DNA of 64,000 nt, taken from the NCBI GenBank assembly GCA_030849065.1, contig JASAON010001636.1, positions 1 to 64,000 of the forward strand, written 5' to 3'. Shown here one piece after another: positions 1 through 9,485 of this stretch. The translations under genes were made by a program, and so were the position numbers. The notes beneath the pieces are model-generated. The model did not search any database. It saw only the letters and a list, made by a program, of their open reading frames with translations, and was not told where the DNA came from. Origin of the DNA: Jaenimonas drosophilae. Taxonomy: Eukaryota > Euglenozoa > Kinetoplastea > Trypanosomatida > Trypanosomatidae. Each line of letters opens with the position of its first letter. Position 1 is the first letter of the stretch.

Positions 1-85
1 TTTCTCGTTGTATTGGTGTTGTTGTTGTAGGAACCTTTTTGGTTGCATCATTGTTTTTCAGTAGTATTCTTGAAGGTTCCGGAAA

Positions 86-2125
86 ATGGAAAAAGTTGGA
101 TGTGTGATGCCAGCGTCTCCGCTGCGCCTTCTGTTGAAGGAGTATATGGATCGTCTGGGTTCCCTTAGGAGCGAAGGAAAGCTTGATGCGTCTACGTATG
201 GTGCAGAGGTGGCTGCATGTGAGCACCTGCGCAAGAACCCGGAGGCGATCGAGAGCGCCACACTGAGTAATTGCTTCTATGCATGGGGAAATCGGTCGCT
301 CTTTTCGGAAGCGGAAAGGCGTGGCTATGTTAGATTCCTGATGGCAGTGCTGCTCAAGGGCCAATCCTTGTCATTTCACATGTGCATGTGCAAGCTGGAG
401 GCGCAGCTACGTCTTGAAGTATTGTTGAATGACATGCAGTACGTACAAAATGATGGTGCCAGAGAGCTGTGCCACAATGAAGCACCCCGTGTTGTGTCGA
501 TGGTCGTACGTGACATGATGAGCCTTCTTGCACCGACTCCCAAGATTCTGCGCGATCGAACCGTAACCAAGTGGGTGAAATACATTGAAGGTTACTACGA
601 CAAGAATCCCCTTGTGGCGAAGATGGTGAAAGAGATGAGAAGAATGCGCAAGTACCTAGAGATGCTTGAGTCTGAAGATACCTTGAGCAAAGCCTGTATA
701 TCTCAAGAGGAGGTAGATGAGTTACGGTCTCAGTTTCACAACTGCGTGCAAAGGCTATCGTATTTCCGTGAGGAGCTACGGCTCTCCGCGTTGGCGGAGT
801 TTACAGAGCTCTCTGATAAACGAAGCGAGAGAAGCAAAGGACGGCGTAATGACGGTGGCCGGTACTCTTCCGAATACGACTTTAACGTTTCCCTTCTTTG
901 GAAGTTAATTGGGGATATCTGGGATGATTGTGCACGGATACCATTCGTGCTTTGCGTGCCCTTCACGCGGATACGCTTGCTGTCATTCTATGGTGTGTTG
1001 GGACCCATCAATAACGCAGCGACAATTGATAAATTTCGTGGTTCCCAGGCGTGCAATGATGGGAGCGCTTTTGAAGATGTGTGTATGACGTCTCATTGGC
1101 CAACCATTGTGCAGCGCATTGTTGTCCCGCATTGTGCAGAGCTGATTCGGCTTCATGGCATGGAGGAGCCTCTGGCGGACGAGTCACTGGTGGAGCCCCT
1201 GGCACGTGACTGGGTTTCGTGGTGCTTGCAAAAGAATGACGAAAACCATTCAGAGCCTACAGGACTCTGGACGCATGAGCTGCCACTGTACACGAGGTAC
1301 TCCAACTGCACCATCTTGAAGCAGGGGAAGTCGGTTGGTGAGCTGGATGCTGTGATTGTGGATGCACGACAATCGAATGTACTCTTTGTGTTGGAGATCA
1401 AGCGCAACATTGCAGACGTTGAAAAAGCAGTGAAGCAGCGCAACCGCTTTTTTGAGATGGTGGATACTTCACCGATTCAGCTGAAGTGCGGCACTGAGAC
1501 ACTCACAATGGAGAACCTTGCCGCTTTTTTCAGAAACAAGGACGCTGAAGATGACAGTCCCGGCCGCAATGCACGCTGGGTCATTGTCACATCCGCTCCG
1601 AGGGACCTGAGCTCCTGCACTGCATTGCCAGCTCCTGGGCCAGTGCGCCACCTTATTGAGAATGCGTTGGTACGTATTTGCGAGGAGGCCCTGCTACACG
1701 CGGATCCCCGCGCAGATGATGCCTGGAGAGCGAGGGATGTCGTCCTGAACTCCTCTTTTCTGTGCCAACCTTCATCCAACACGGGCGTCTACACTCCCCT
1801 GACACTTCCTCTGGAATTGGCAGACCCAGACTCCAATCTTGTTCCTCCACCTGACATGAGTGTGATGGATTTCTTTGTCCAGCATCTCAGCCCCACCACG
1901 CTGGCAGCTCATCCGATTCGTCTGAGTTCAAATCTGCCTTTGCTTGATTTGATAGATCGCGTACGCGACCCGTCGACGACGTTTGAGAGCGTTGCTGAAA
2001 AAATGTGCCCACCGAAACAGCCCCAACCCTCTTTCATCAGCCTTGTGAAGGAGCTTGTTGGGCATGGTTCACTTCGCACACTTATTTTGGTGAAGGAACT
2101 CGCATCCACAGATGATTCTTCTTGA
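86..2125 (+). CDS. Conserved hypothetical protein with a PD-(D/E)XK nuclease-like motif
   Basis: The protein has 679 residues. The N-terminal 300 residues look helical and I do not recognise them. In the middle, Glu419 and Asp421 (GELDAVIVD) are followed about 16 residues later by a hydrophobic strand ending in Glu437-Ile-Lys439 (VLFVLEIKRN) and then by a charged helix. This E/D...ExK arrangement is the signature of the PD-(D/E)XK nuclease and Holliday-resolvase fold. Nuclease activity is an inference. The start is the first ATG after a T-rich tract and an AG at 29-30. Codon use is less GC-rich than in the next genes. It could also be a structural relative that has lost activity. Confidence 0.75.
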   Translation: MEKVGCVMPASPLRLLLKEYMDRLGSLRSEGKLDASTYGAEVAACEHLRKNPEAIESATLSNCFYAWGNRSLFSEAERRGYVRFLMAVLLKGQSLSFHMCMCKLEAQLRLEVLLNDMQYVQNDGARELCHNEAPRVVSMVVRDMMSLLAPTPKILRDRTVTKWVKYIEGYYDKNPLVAKMVKEMRRMRKYLEMLESEDTLSKACISQEEVDELRSQFHNCVQRLSYFREELRLSALAEFTELSDKRSERSKGRRNDGGRYSSEYDFNVSLLWKLIGDIWDDCARIPFVLCVPFTRIRLLSFYGVLGPINNAATIDKFRGSQACNDGSAFEDVCMTSHWPTIVQRIVVPHCAELIRLHGMEEPLADESLVEPLARDWVSWCLQKNDENHSEPTGLWTHELPLYTRYSNCTILKQGKSVGELDAVIVDARQSNVLFVLEIKRNIADVEKAVKQRNRFFEMVDTSPIQLKCGTETLTMENLAAFFRNKDAEDDSPGRNARWVIVTSAPRDLSSCTALPAPGPVRHLIENALVRICEEALLHADPRADDAWRARDVVLNSSFLCQPSSNTGVYTPLTLPLELADPDSNLVPPPDMSVMDFFVQHLSPTTLAAHPIRLSSNLPLLDLIDRVRDPSTTFESVAEKMCPPKQPQPSFISLVKELVGHGSLRTLILVKELASTDDSS

Positions 2126-2311
2126 TTATACATGTTGCGTCCTGAAGTAAGTTGTTTCACCCATCTTGGCGGTCAAGATGGCACTTATCACGTCTTCGTT
2201 TCCCCCTTCCTAACTTGTGTCGTCGGACTGCCAACTTTCTTCCCTCGGCTGCTCTCTCAGAGTACCTGATGAAGCCATTATGCTCTCCACAGCAGCGATG
2301 TGCACGGTACC

Positions 2312-2328
2312 TGATGATGATGATGATG
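2312..2328. repeat. TGA microsatellite
   Basis: A perfect run of TGA units lies in the spacer downstream of the PD-(D/E)XK-like gene. Confidence 0.85.
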
Positions 2329-2649
2329 CTATATCTCTCGACTCATGTGCATAGAGTGCCTCCAATTCGCAAAAAGCTGCTCCATGGGGTACTACCTCAG
2401 CTGCTCGTTTGCCTCCGTTTGAATGTGCGGCCACGGTCCGATTTGATCGCATTGCCTTCTGTCGTTCATGCTGTTTATGCAGTATTTGGATCTATGTGGG
2501 TGAGATGGCACCACTTCGGTAAACGAACAATCTTCACATTGTTTCCTCGAATGATCAATTTCTTTTCATTGACGTACCTGCCCGCAGCATGATCCTGAGG
2601 AATGCGGCTTTAATTGTTGGTCATGTTGTGCTTCACATCTCAGCTCAAC

Positions 2650-2683
2650 CTTCACCCTCACTTCTTTCTCTCTTTGTTTGTAG
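2650..2683 (+). promoter_or_regulatory. Predicted spliced-leader acceptor of the MATE gene
   Basis: A C/T-rich run is followed by TAG at 2681-2683 and the ATG at 2700. This decides the start of the MATE gene: an in-frame ATG at 2589 lies upstream of the acceptor and would not be in the mRNA. Confidence 0.55.
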
Positions 2684-2699
2684 CAGGCGATACAGGAAC

Positions 2700-4376
2700 A
2701 TGTCATCACGGGTGATGTCGCGGTCGCACTCACGCCTTCCATCTGATGATGAGGTGCTGGAGGAGGATGACTTGGCAAATCTATCCTTCACATCGCATAT
2801 TTCATCGATGGGACGCGCTCAAGGTGCCGCAGCGGATCTCGAGTCCATTGCAACCGCCGCGGCCGCCGCGCAACAACGTGGCACCAACGCCGATGCTGCG
2901 GTGCCGGCCCAGGAGGTGCCGGTGGAGACGATTGACACCTTCAGTGTGAAGGACACGGTGAAGAAATTCATGGTGACGGGCTACCCACTTACTGGGTCAA
3001 CGCTCTCACAGTTTTCACTGGGCACCGTCATCATTTCCGTGGTGGGTAAGTGTCTTGGTGTGGAGGAGCTGGGTGGGGCGTCCCTCGCGCTGGGCCTGGT
3101 CAACGCCACGGGCTTTGCCTTTGGTGCCGGCCTTTGCGGGGCGCTGGAGACGGTGTTATCACACACCTACGGAAAATTTGCACGCGGGGAGGAGGATGAG
3201 GCCGTGGACAAGGAAGAGAATCTTGCCAGCCTCAAGATGTACGGCATATACGCCCAACGCATGGCTGCCATATTGTTTATCGTCGCCTTCCCCCTGGGCA
3301 TTATTCTTTGCTTTGCCGATGCCCTTCTATCTGCGGTGGGTGAGGATGAGCAAGTCGTACGCTACACCGGCATCTGGTGCCGCATGGCGGTATTTGGTGT
3401 TCCAGCCACCCTTGCATATCAGCTGGTGCAGAGGTACTACAGCTGCCAACACCTCACCAAGCCACTCTCCATCGCCATGATCACCGCAGCCCTCGTCAAT
3501 CCGCTTCTGCAGCTTCTCTTCGTCAAGATGTTTGGCTTTCATGGCTCACCCATTGCGTGGCTCCTGCTCATGACTTGCATCACTGGAGGGCTCATTTGGC
3601 ACATGCAGCGTAGTGGGCTTGCGAAAAAGACGTGGAGTGGCTGGGACGAGCGCAGTCTGCGCAACATTGGATCTCTCGCTCGCATCGCTATTCCATCGAT
3701 GGGTGTCATGCTGAGTGAGTGGGTGGCTCTCGAAATCAACGCCCTTGCGGCCGGGTTTGCTACACCAAATGAGCTGGCAGCCTTCTCCATCACTGCCCAA
3801 TTGTTTGGCATCATGTGGGGCATTGGCTCTGGTTGCATCATCCTTACGTGCGTATTCGTGGGTAATGCCATTGGTGCCGGTCAGCCACTCGTGGCCCGCA
3901 GCATCGCCTTCACGGCCATTGGTCTCGTCTTCATCATCTCGCTCATTGACGTCATTGTATTCTACATATTTGGAGACTATATACCCTACCTCTTCACCAA
4001 CGATGATGAGGTGGCACAGATTTACAAAAGCCTCATGAACATTGTGCTTCCTTATCACTTGATGGATACCTTCCAGAGTACTGTCATGGCCATTCTGCGT
4101 GGCTGTGAGCTGCAGAAGCTCGGCGCCGTCATCATCACCACCGCATTCTGTGCAGTTGGTGTCCCATTGAGCTTTTTGCTCTTCTTTCACTTTGACATTG
4201 GCGTGCGGGCATTGTGGATTGGGCCCTTTGTGGGGGTGAGCGTTGTGGGATTTCCCCTCTACGTGTACATCCTCCTGCGGTACATTGATTGGTCGCAGCT
4301 CAAGCCGCACAAAGATGGCGATCATGTAGAGGGAGGTCGACCGCCGTCAACTGAAGGAGGTGCAGCGGTAGCATAA
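2700..4376 (+). CDS. MATE family multidrug/organic cation antiporter
   Basis: The 558-residue protein has a hydrophilic N-terminal tail of about 90 residues followed by about twelve hydrophobic segments in two MatE repeats. The first repeat begins near GYPLTGSTLSQFSLGTVI. The second begins near LARIAIPSMGVMLSEWVALE, the usual entry to the C-terminal half. MATE proteins export cationic or organic compounds in exchange for H+ or Na+. The substrate cannot be read from the sequence. The acidic, Ala-rich N-terminus and the short hydrophilic C-terminus probably face the cytosol. The start was set by the splice acceptor at 2682-2683. Confidence 0.88.
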   Translation: MSSRVMSRSHSRLPSDDEVLEEDDLANLSFTSHISSMGRAQGAAADLESIATAAAAAQQRGTNADAAVPAQEVPVETIDTFSVKDTVKKFMVTGYPLTGSTLSQFSLGTVIISVVGKCLGVEELGGASLALGLVNATGFAFGAGLCGALETVLSHTYGKFARGEEDEAVDKEENLASLKMYGIYAQRMAAILFIVAFPLGIILCFADALLSAVGEDEQVVRYTGIWCRMAVFGVPATLAYQLVQRYYSCQHLTKPLSIAMITAALVNPLLQLLFVKMFGFHGSPIAWLLLMTCITGGLIWHMQRSGLAKKTWSGWDERSLRNIGSLARIAIPSMGVMLSEWVALEINALAAGFATPNELAAFSITAQLFGIMWGIGSGCIILTCVFVGNAIGAGQPLVARSIAFTAIGLVFIISLIDVIVFYIFGDYIPYLFTNDDEVAQIYKSLMNIVLPYHLMDTFQSTVMAILRGCELQKLGAVIITTAFCAVGVPLSFLLFFHFDIGVRALWIGPFVGVSVVGFPLYVYILLRYIDWSQLKPHKDGDHVEGGRPPSTEGGAAVA

Positions 4377-4892
4377 TAACACATGGTTTGAAGTTGTTGT
4401 TGTTGTTTTTGTTCATTTTGTGTATGTGTTGCGTTTGATTTCCTCGCCCCACACGTCACATAGTATGACATCGGCAAGGGGCTAGGCGCTTGCTGAGCAG
4501 CACTGGTCAATTCGATGAGAGCAGTTGCTTTTGCGGTGCTGAATAAGATGATGATGATGATGATGAAGATGATATCGTGCTCCCCGTGAGCGCACGCCGG
4601 ATTAACGTGTTGTTAACGTGGAGGCTGGTAGGATCTACCGCATGCGTCGTGTGTGGCTGGCGTAGAAGGGCGAGTGCGGAGTACGTCTGCGTACTGTATG
4701 ACATGCATTGAAGGGCACGCTCTCAGTAACGGCAACCTCCTCTGGTATGTACCTCTGGCTCCTCTTCTTTTGTATCTTTTTTTTTTGCCTGTATTCACCT
4801 GAAGAAATTGGCAGCTCCCGTGTACAGGTGTTGTGGGCCGTAGCTCTTCTCCTCTCCATCATTCTCGTCCTGCCATCCACAACCTTCGAAGA
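4377..4892. other. Intergenic region with GAT microsatellite and poly-T tract
   Basis: No gene seen. It contains a GAT/ATG microsatellite (4547-4573) and a long T-rich tract near 4755-4790 followed by AGs, consistent with the acceptor for the CRAL-TRIO gene. Confidence 0.6.
4547..4573. repeat. Trinucleotide GAT microsatellite
   Basis: An imperfect run of about nine GAT units, with one GAA interruption, lies in the spacer downstream of the MATE gene. Similar TGA runs occur at 2312-2328 and 8201-8217, also downstream of stop codons. Confidence 0.9.
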
Positions 4893-6077
4893 ATGAGCGG
4901 AAGTCAGGGTTCCCCGGTGAGGGTAGATGACACCACCGATGGCAGCCCATCCGAACGCGGGATTACACACGAAAATGTTGAGAACTCCTCCGCGGCAGAC
5001 CTACAGAGCCACCACACCTCCTTTCCCGAGGAGGAGGATGGGTCGGCATCTCCGTCCCGGCTGCGTGAGGACGTGTGCGGTGGAGCACAGCCAAACGGCG
5101 AGGCCTTCGATCCGGCTAACCTCCCGGCCGATTGCTTCTTGTTTCCGAAACAAAACGCAGGATTTCAGATCCCCTACTTCCTCTCCTCGGAGCTGGAGGT
5201 CAGCCGCATTCGTCCACCCGCGGTGGTGAAGACGTGGGAGCAGCGATTTGCGGAGCTCGAGCACAAGAAGCAGGACATCTTCACTGCCTTTGAGAAGGAG
5301 GTGCAAGCAAAGCCGTGGTATGACGCCAAGAAGCATGACTGCTGGACCTGCCAGCGCTACCTGGCCGCCCGCAGCTATGACCCCATCAAGGCAATGGCCA
5401 TGCTGGAGAAGACGGTGAAGTGGCTGGAGGAGACGGGGGCCGATACGTGGATGTGTGACGCCTGCATGGAGAACCCGAATCAGCACATGGGCCAATTTGT
5501 TGGATGGGACCAGCTCCACCGCCCCATCTTCTTCATGTCTATGCGATGGGGCCCTGAACGGAAGCACCCACTCCGGCACATGGTGTGCAACTTCAACCAC
5601 ATGGTGCGTATGATGCCTGTTGGGGTAGAGCAGTGGGTGTGTATGACCGACTTCGAGTCCTACTCGCACCTTCACGACAGTAAACCATCCATGGGGATGA
5701 GCGTCATTAGCACCATCCAAGACCACTACCCTGAGCGTCTGGGCAAGATGATCTGCATCAACCCGCCCACAGTCTTCTGGGTCTTGTACAAAGTCTTCAA
5801 GACCGTCATTGACCCCGTGACGAGTACAAAGGTGGAGTTCCTCTATACAGAAGACAAGCCCAGCGTCTACGACTCATTTCCGAAGCTCTTTCCGCCGGAG
5901 ATGTGCAATTTCTTGTACGACACGTACCACCGCAGCAAACATAAACAGCTGCCAGCGACACCAGTGTGGTACCCCAACCCACGCGGCTACCCCACCTCGT
6001 ACGAGGAGAGGAAGACACAACTGAAGCAGCTCAAGGATGAAGAGAAGGAGGCCAAGAAACAGGCCAAGAAGAAGTAG
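4893..6077 (+). CDS. CRAL-TRIO (Sec14-like) domain lipid-binding protein
   Basis: The 394-residue protein has a disordered acidic N-terminus of about 90 residues, then a CRAL-TRIO N-terminal helical part (WTCQRYLAARSYDPIKAMAM, then KWLEE), then the lipid-binding lobe. That lobe includes the GWDQLHRPIFFMSMRWG strand region, VCMTDFESYS, the ISTIQDHYPERLGKMICINP helix-strand and the KVEFLY segment. Sec14-like proteins carry phosphatidylinositol or other hydrophobic ligands between membranes. The ligand here is unknown. The C-terminal 25 residues are a Lys-rich helix. The first true ATG is 4893; the open frame extends upstream only through a GTG. Confidence 0.88.
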   Translation: MSGSQGSPVRVDDTTDGSPSERGITHENVENSSAADLQSHHTSFPEEEDGSASPSRLREDVCGGAQPNGEAFDPANLPADCFLFPKQNAGFQIPYFLSSELEVSRIRPPAVVKTWEQRFAELEHKKQDIFTAFEKEVQAKPWYDAKKHDCWTCQRYLAARSYDPIKAMAMLEKTVKWLEETGADTWMCDACMENPNQHMGQFVGWDQLHRPIFFMSMRWGPERKHPLRHMVCNFNHMVRMMPVGVEQWVCMTDFESYSHLHDSKPSMGMSVISTIQDHYPERLGKMICINPPTVFWVLYKVFKTVIDPVTSTKVEFLYTEDKPSVYDSFPKLFPPEMCNFLYDTYHRSKHKQLPATPVWYPNPRGYPTSYEERKTQLKQLKDEEKEAKKQAKKK

Positions 6078-6466
6078 CGGGGTCAACATGCTGCCTCCAA
6101 TGTGTGCCACACACATCTCTCTCCCTTTCTCTACTCCTCTACCCCCCTCCCCTTCCCCGATCCCGTCACTCCGCTGCAGTGTGTTCAGTCTGCATGAGTG
6201 GAGCTATGCTTTTGCCGTCATGGGTTTCATTCATGTTCCACACCAACTCCACCAAAAGAACAACCACCAAAAAAAAACCAATGCATCAAGCGAGCGCGTT
6301 TTTAGCCCGTTGTGCCTGCACCGACGTGATCCTGCTGATCATTAGTGAATGCTGCTCGTCTTCCTTCTCCTACCCTGTAGCGTGGTGCTAGCCATCAAAC
6401 GAATAGCTGCACATCTCACCACTGCGTGTGTGTGTGTGTGTGCATCTTCATTAGGCACCCCCAATC
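6078..6466. other. Intergenic region
   Basis: No gene seen. C/T-rich stretches (6118-6170), a poly-A run near 6270 and a (TG)n run at 6426-6442 precede the next ATG. Confidence 0.6.
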
Positions 6467-8164
6467 ATGACAAGTGAAGGGCTGCGGCTCTGCGCAGAGG
6501 ATGATCTCCTCTTCAGTAATCGTCTCCGCGAGATCAATCAGGAAGTTGATACAATTCTTAGCAAGACCGCATGCCAACGTACTCTGCTTCACGACCACAT
6601 CATGTACCCCTACGCGGTGGAGGCAGCCACACGCAGCGCAGCTCCCCTCATGGCTGCACTAGATCCGCACAAGACATCAGCCTCGTCAACCTTCACGCCC
6701 GCAGCAGCAGCGGCACCCATGGCTGCGGCAAGCCCCTCTCCGCGTATCGATACCTCCGTCATGGAGGCCATGGTAGAAGCGCAGTGCGAGGTGGAGGTGG
6801 AGCGATGGATGGAGAACAAGCTGGCGGCCTTGTTGCAGCCCATGGTGGAGGAGCAGGCGGCGAAGCACTGGAAGCGTATGTTAGATAGCGCGCAGGCACT
6901 GCGTACGCGACAGGATGAGCTGCGGATGGCGGTGGATGACGCCATGGACCGCTGGCAGAGCAATGAACGCGTGATGCGCACGGAGCTCGAGACGGGAACT
7001 CGTCTCACGAAGCGTCTGTTGGAGGAATCCAGAGAACATACCGAGGACCGCTTTCGGCAGCTGAAGTCGGAGTGGGCGGCCACCAAGGATGTGGTGGCGG
7101 AGATACGCAGCTCCGTCATGGCAACGGAGCAACGCTGTGATGGCCGGGTGGATCATCTCGTGCGCCACCACAACGAGTCTACGCGCGCTTCGACCGCCAA
7201 GATGCAGGCAGAGTTTTTTCAGTGGAGGGATGATCTCACCCACGCCGTGCGGCAGCAGGTGGCGGAGCTTCTCGAGCAACAAGACGGCGTCACTGCCCAC
7301 GTTGCCCGCCTCAATGGTGCGTTGGGCAGCTGCATGGATAGCATCAATCAGAACACGGTGGATATACAACACGTTGTGGAAGACAATCTTCGTCAGCGGA
7401 GTGATGTTCGTCTCTGCCGCCAGGACGTCAATCGTCTTGAGATGTTGGCTCAGACGGTGGGAATGGTGCGGGATCCGCAGCGTCCACGCACCGCCTCGGA
7501 GGTGGAGCTCGGCCACGCCGCCTCCCTCGAGGAGCTCCACGAACGTGTACGCCGGATGGAGGAGATGCAGATGGATGGCGGGCCACCAACCCACACCCCA
7601 CGGCTGAGCTCCGAGCGTCCATCGACGCGTCGGCCCTCGTCGCTCGTCGAGGCCACATCAGCGAAGCAGAGCGCCATCTTCCAGCCGCAGCCAACGAGCA
7701 GCAACGCCTCCGGCCGCTACGGTCAGCCCAGCCTCAACAGCACCACTCTCAAGCCATCTGTGGCCCATGATGACGAACAACAACAACAACCCTGTCCGGC
7801 CATGTTAGAACGTCAATCCTCCGCCAGCCTGCACTACAGCAACAGCTCCGCCGCCACTTTGGAGCGGCATGGCTCGGCCGGGGCGATGCGGCCGCCACCG
7901 CAGCGTCGGCCGGCCCCGGAGGTACTCGTCGTGGACTCGGACGACGATGGCTCGCCAATGAGGGTGGCCTCTCCCATGGTGGATAGTTATGTGAGTGACG
8001 GCCCAGGGCCGGGGCGGGCCAGCCTACGAGATGATTCAGGCTCCATCTCTGCCATGGGGAGGCAGCAGGATTCCGTCGGCGCGGATGAGTTCCCGCCCGC
8101 GCCGACGAGCGACTCGGAGAGCGAGCGGGAGAACCTGCACCTCTCCCGTGTTGCGCTGGATTAG
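6467..8164 (+). CDS. Coiled-coil protein of unknown function
   Basis: The 565-residue protein is not recognised as a named family. Residues about 95-320 are highly charged and strongly helical with heptad-like patterns (VEAQCEVEVERWMENKLAAL and following), so a long coiled coil is expected. Residues 340-565 are disordered and rich in Ser, Pro, Arg and Gln, with an acidic Ser/Asp/Glu C-terminus. There is no signal peptide or membrane segment. In kinetoplastids such proteins are often cytoskeletal or flagellar, but nothing in the sequence proves that. Confidence 0.75.
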   Translation: MTSEGLRLCAEDDLLFSNRLREINQEVDTILSKTACQRTLLHDHIMYPYAVEAATRSAAPLMAALDPHKTSASSTFTPAAAAAPMAAASPSPRIDTSVMEAMVEAQCEVEVERWMENKLAALLQPMVEEQAAKHWKRMLDSAQALRTRQDELRMAVDDAMDRWQSNERVMRTELETGTRLTKRLLEESREHTEDRFRQLKSEWAATKDVVAEIRSSVMATEQRCDGRVDHLVRHHNESTRASTAKMQAEFFQWRDDLTHAVRQQVAELLEQQDGVTAHVARLNGALGSCMDSINQNTVDIQHVVEDNLRQRSDVRLCRQDVNRLEMLAQTVGMVRDPQRPRTASEVELGHAASLEELHERVRRMEEMQMDGGPPTHTPRLSSERPSTRRPSSLVEATSAKQSAIFQPQPTSSNASGRYGQPSLNSTTLKPSVAHDDEQQQQPCPAMLERQSSASLHYSNSSAATLERHGSAGAMRPPPQRRPAPEVLVVDSDDDGSPMRVASPMVDSYVSDGPGPGRASLRDDSGSISAMGRQQDSVGADEFPPAPTSDSESERENLHLSRVALD

Positions 8165-8518
8165 GGTCGCTCGTGTTGTTGCGTTGAGAGGACGTTGAAG
8201 TGATGATGATGATGATGCATGATGTTGTTTGTATGAGTACGGGTGAGCACCGGTGGACTAACGGGCTACATGCCTTCTTGCTAGATACGTGTTTAGATGC
8301 ACTCTACACATGCTGGAACATACGACCACCAGCATGCATGAGTTTTTATTTTTTCATCAATCTGTCTTTTTGTCATGAGAAGGATGTTACGTCCACACCC
8401 ACAAGATCTCTGCAGCCCAGCACTTCCATCCTTTTTCTTCTGTTTGTTGTTGTTTCATTCCCAAGTTGGTTCGCACCACACACATTCCGCTCTTCCTAGG
8501 CTACACAAGACGTTGGAG
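8165..8518. other. Intergenic region with TGA microsatellite and splice signal
   Basis: A (TGA)n run lies at 8201-8217, 37 bases after the stop codon. A strong pyrimidine tract at about 8424-8462 with an AG at 8464-8465 precedes the PNO1 start. No gene seen. Confidence 0.6.
8201..8217. repeat. TGA microsatellite
   Basis: A perfect run of TGA units lies in the presumed 3' UTR of the coiled-coil gene. Confidence 0.85.
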
Positions 8519-9133
8519 ATGTCATCGACGGGGGCCTCAACGAGCAAGGCGGCCTTCGTTCGTGAGAGCCGCAGCGTGAAGATCCCACATCACCGCTTTC
8601 CTCCCCTCAAGAAGGTGTGGATGGAGGTATATACCCCCATTGTGGAGCAGTGCAAGTTAGAGATCCGCATGAATCTGAAAACGCGCAGCGTGGACCTACG
8701 CACATCGCCCCTCACGGCTGGTGATGGCGCCAACGGCCTCGCCAGCAGCAAGGTGGTGCTGCAGAAGGCCGAGGATTTTGTGCGCGCAGTGATTGCCGGT
8801 TTTGATGTGAAGGATGCCGTGGCCCTCCTTCGTATGGATGACGTGTATATTGAGGGCTTCGAGATTAAGGATGTGCGTGCCAACTTGGCCGGCGATAATC
8901 TCTCGCGATGCATTGGACGTCTGAGTGGCTCACATGGAAAGACGAAGTACACGATTGAGAACGTTACTCGCACACGTTTGGTGATCGCCGACACAAAAAT
9001 TTGGATCATGGGCACCACACAAAACATCCGGGTGGCGCGCGATGCGCTGTGCGATCTCATCCGTGGTAGTCCGGCGGCGAAGGTATACACCCGCATCCGC
9101 TCCGTCATGAACCGCGTCAACAACACATTTTAG
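8519..9133 (+). CDS. PNO1: PNO1/Dim2 pre-40S ribosome assembly factor (KH domain)
   Basis: The 204-residue protein matches Partner of NOB1 over almost its whole length. It has the HHRFPPLKKVWMEVYTPIVE entry, then the segment AEDFVRAVIAGFDVKDAVAL, the conserved DDVYIEGFEIKDV, and a KH domain with a GRLSGSHGKTKYTIEN core. It ends in RIRSVMNRVNNTF. PNO1 binds the 3' end of 18S pre-rRNA with the endonuclease NOB1 and the Dim1 methyltransferase in late small-subunit maturation, in the nucleolus and cytosol. The start is the first ATG after the acceptor AG at 8464-8465. An open frame runs upstream through the spacer but its sequence is pyrimidine-derived. Confidence 0.93.
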   Translation: MSSTGASTSKAAFVRESRSVKIPHHRFPPLKKVWMEVYTPIVEQCKLEIRMNLKTRSVDLRTSPLTAGDGANGLASSKVVLQKAEDFVRAVIAGFDVKDAVALLRMDDVYIEGFEIKDVRANLAGDNLSRCIGRLSGSHGKTKYTIENVTRTRLVIADTKIWIMGTTQNIRVARDALCDLIRGSPAAKVYTRIRSVMNRVNNTF

Positions 9134-9485
9134 TGTTGTGCTCCAACGAATAAACACACAAAAAAAAAACAAAGTAACACAGCAAACACACATGTTTCCT
9201 TTTTTTTCTTTAACAAGGAAACATGAACGGTTAAATAGGTGGCGTCATGTACTTCATCCTCTCATTCATTCTCTCTCTCTGACTCGAGGCAGCATGATGA
9301 TGATGGTGTTGTAGATGAGCTGCTATGCTGCCAACATTGGATGTTTCATCGGCTCACTGTGTGCGCCGTGGTATGTTAGACATCGTCTTTTGTTCTTTGT
9401 GGTGTGCTCCAGCAATAATCATCTTCCCTCATCTTTTTTTTTTGTTGTTGCGTGTATGTGTTGCGGGTAGTGCTGGCATTTGCGG
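9134..9485. other. Intergenic region
   Basis: A/T homopolymer runs (poly-A near 9161, poly-T near 9200 and 9435) and a short TGA repeat near 9296. No gene seen. Confidence 0.55.

Larger units (their letters stand above)
2126..2699. other. Intergenic region with TGA microsatellite and trans-splice signal
   Basis: No convincing gene. It holds a (TGA)n microsatellite at 2312-2328. It ends in a pyrimidine-rich tract (about 2650-2680) with an AG at 2682-2683, the likely spliced-leader acceptor of the MATE gene. An open frame over 2152-2592 has no ATG start and is rich in residues encoded by pyrimidine tracts. Confidence 0.6.

Noticed and set aside
2152..2592. 146-codon frame in the first spacer
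   Set aside because: No ATG start; the Met run comes from the TGA microsatellite and the rest from pyrimidine tracts.
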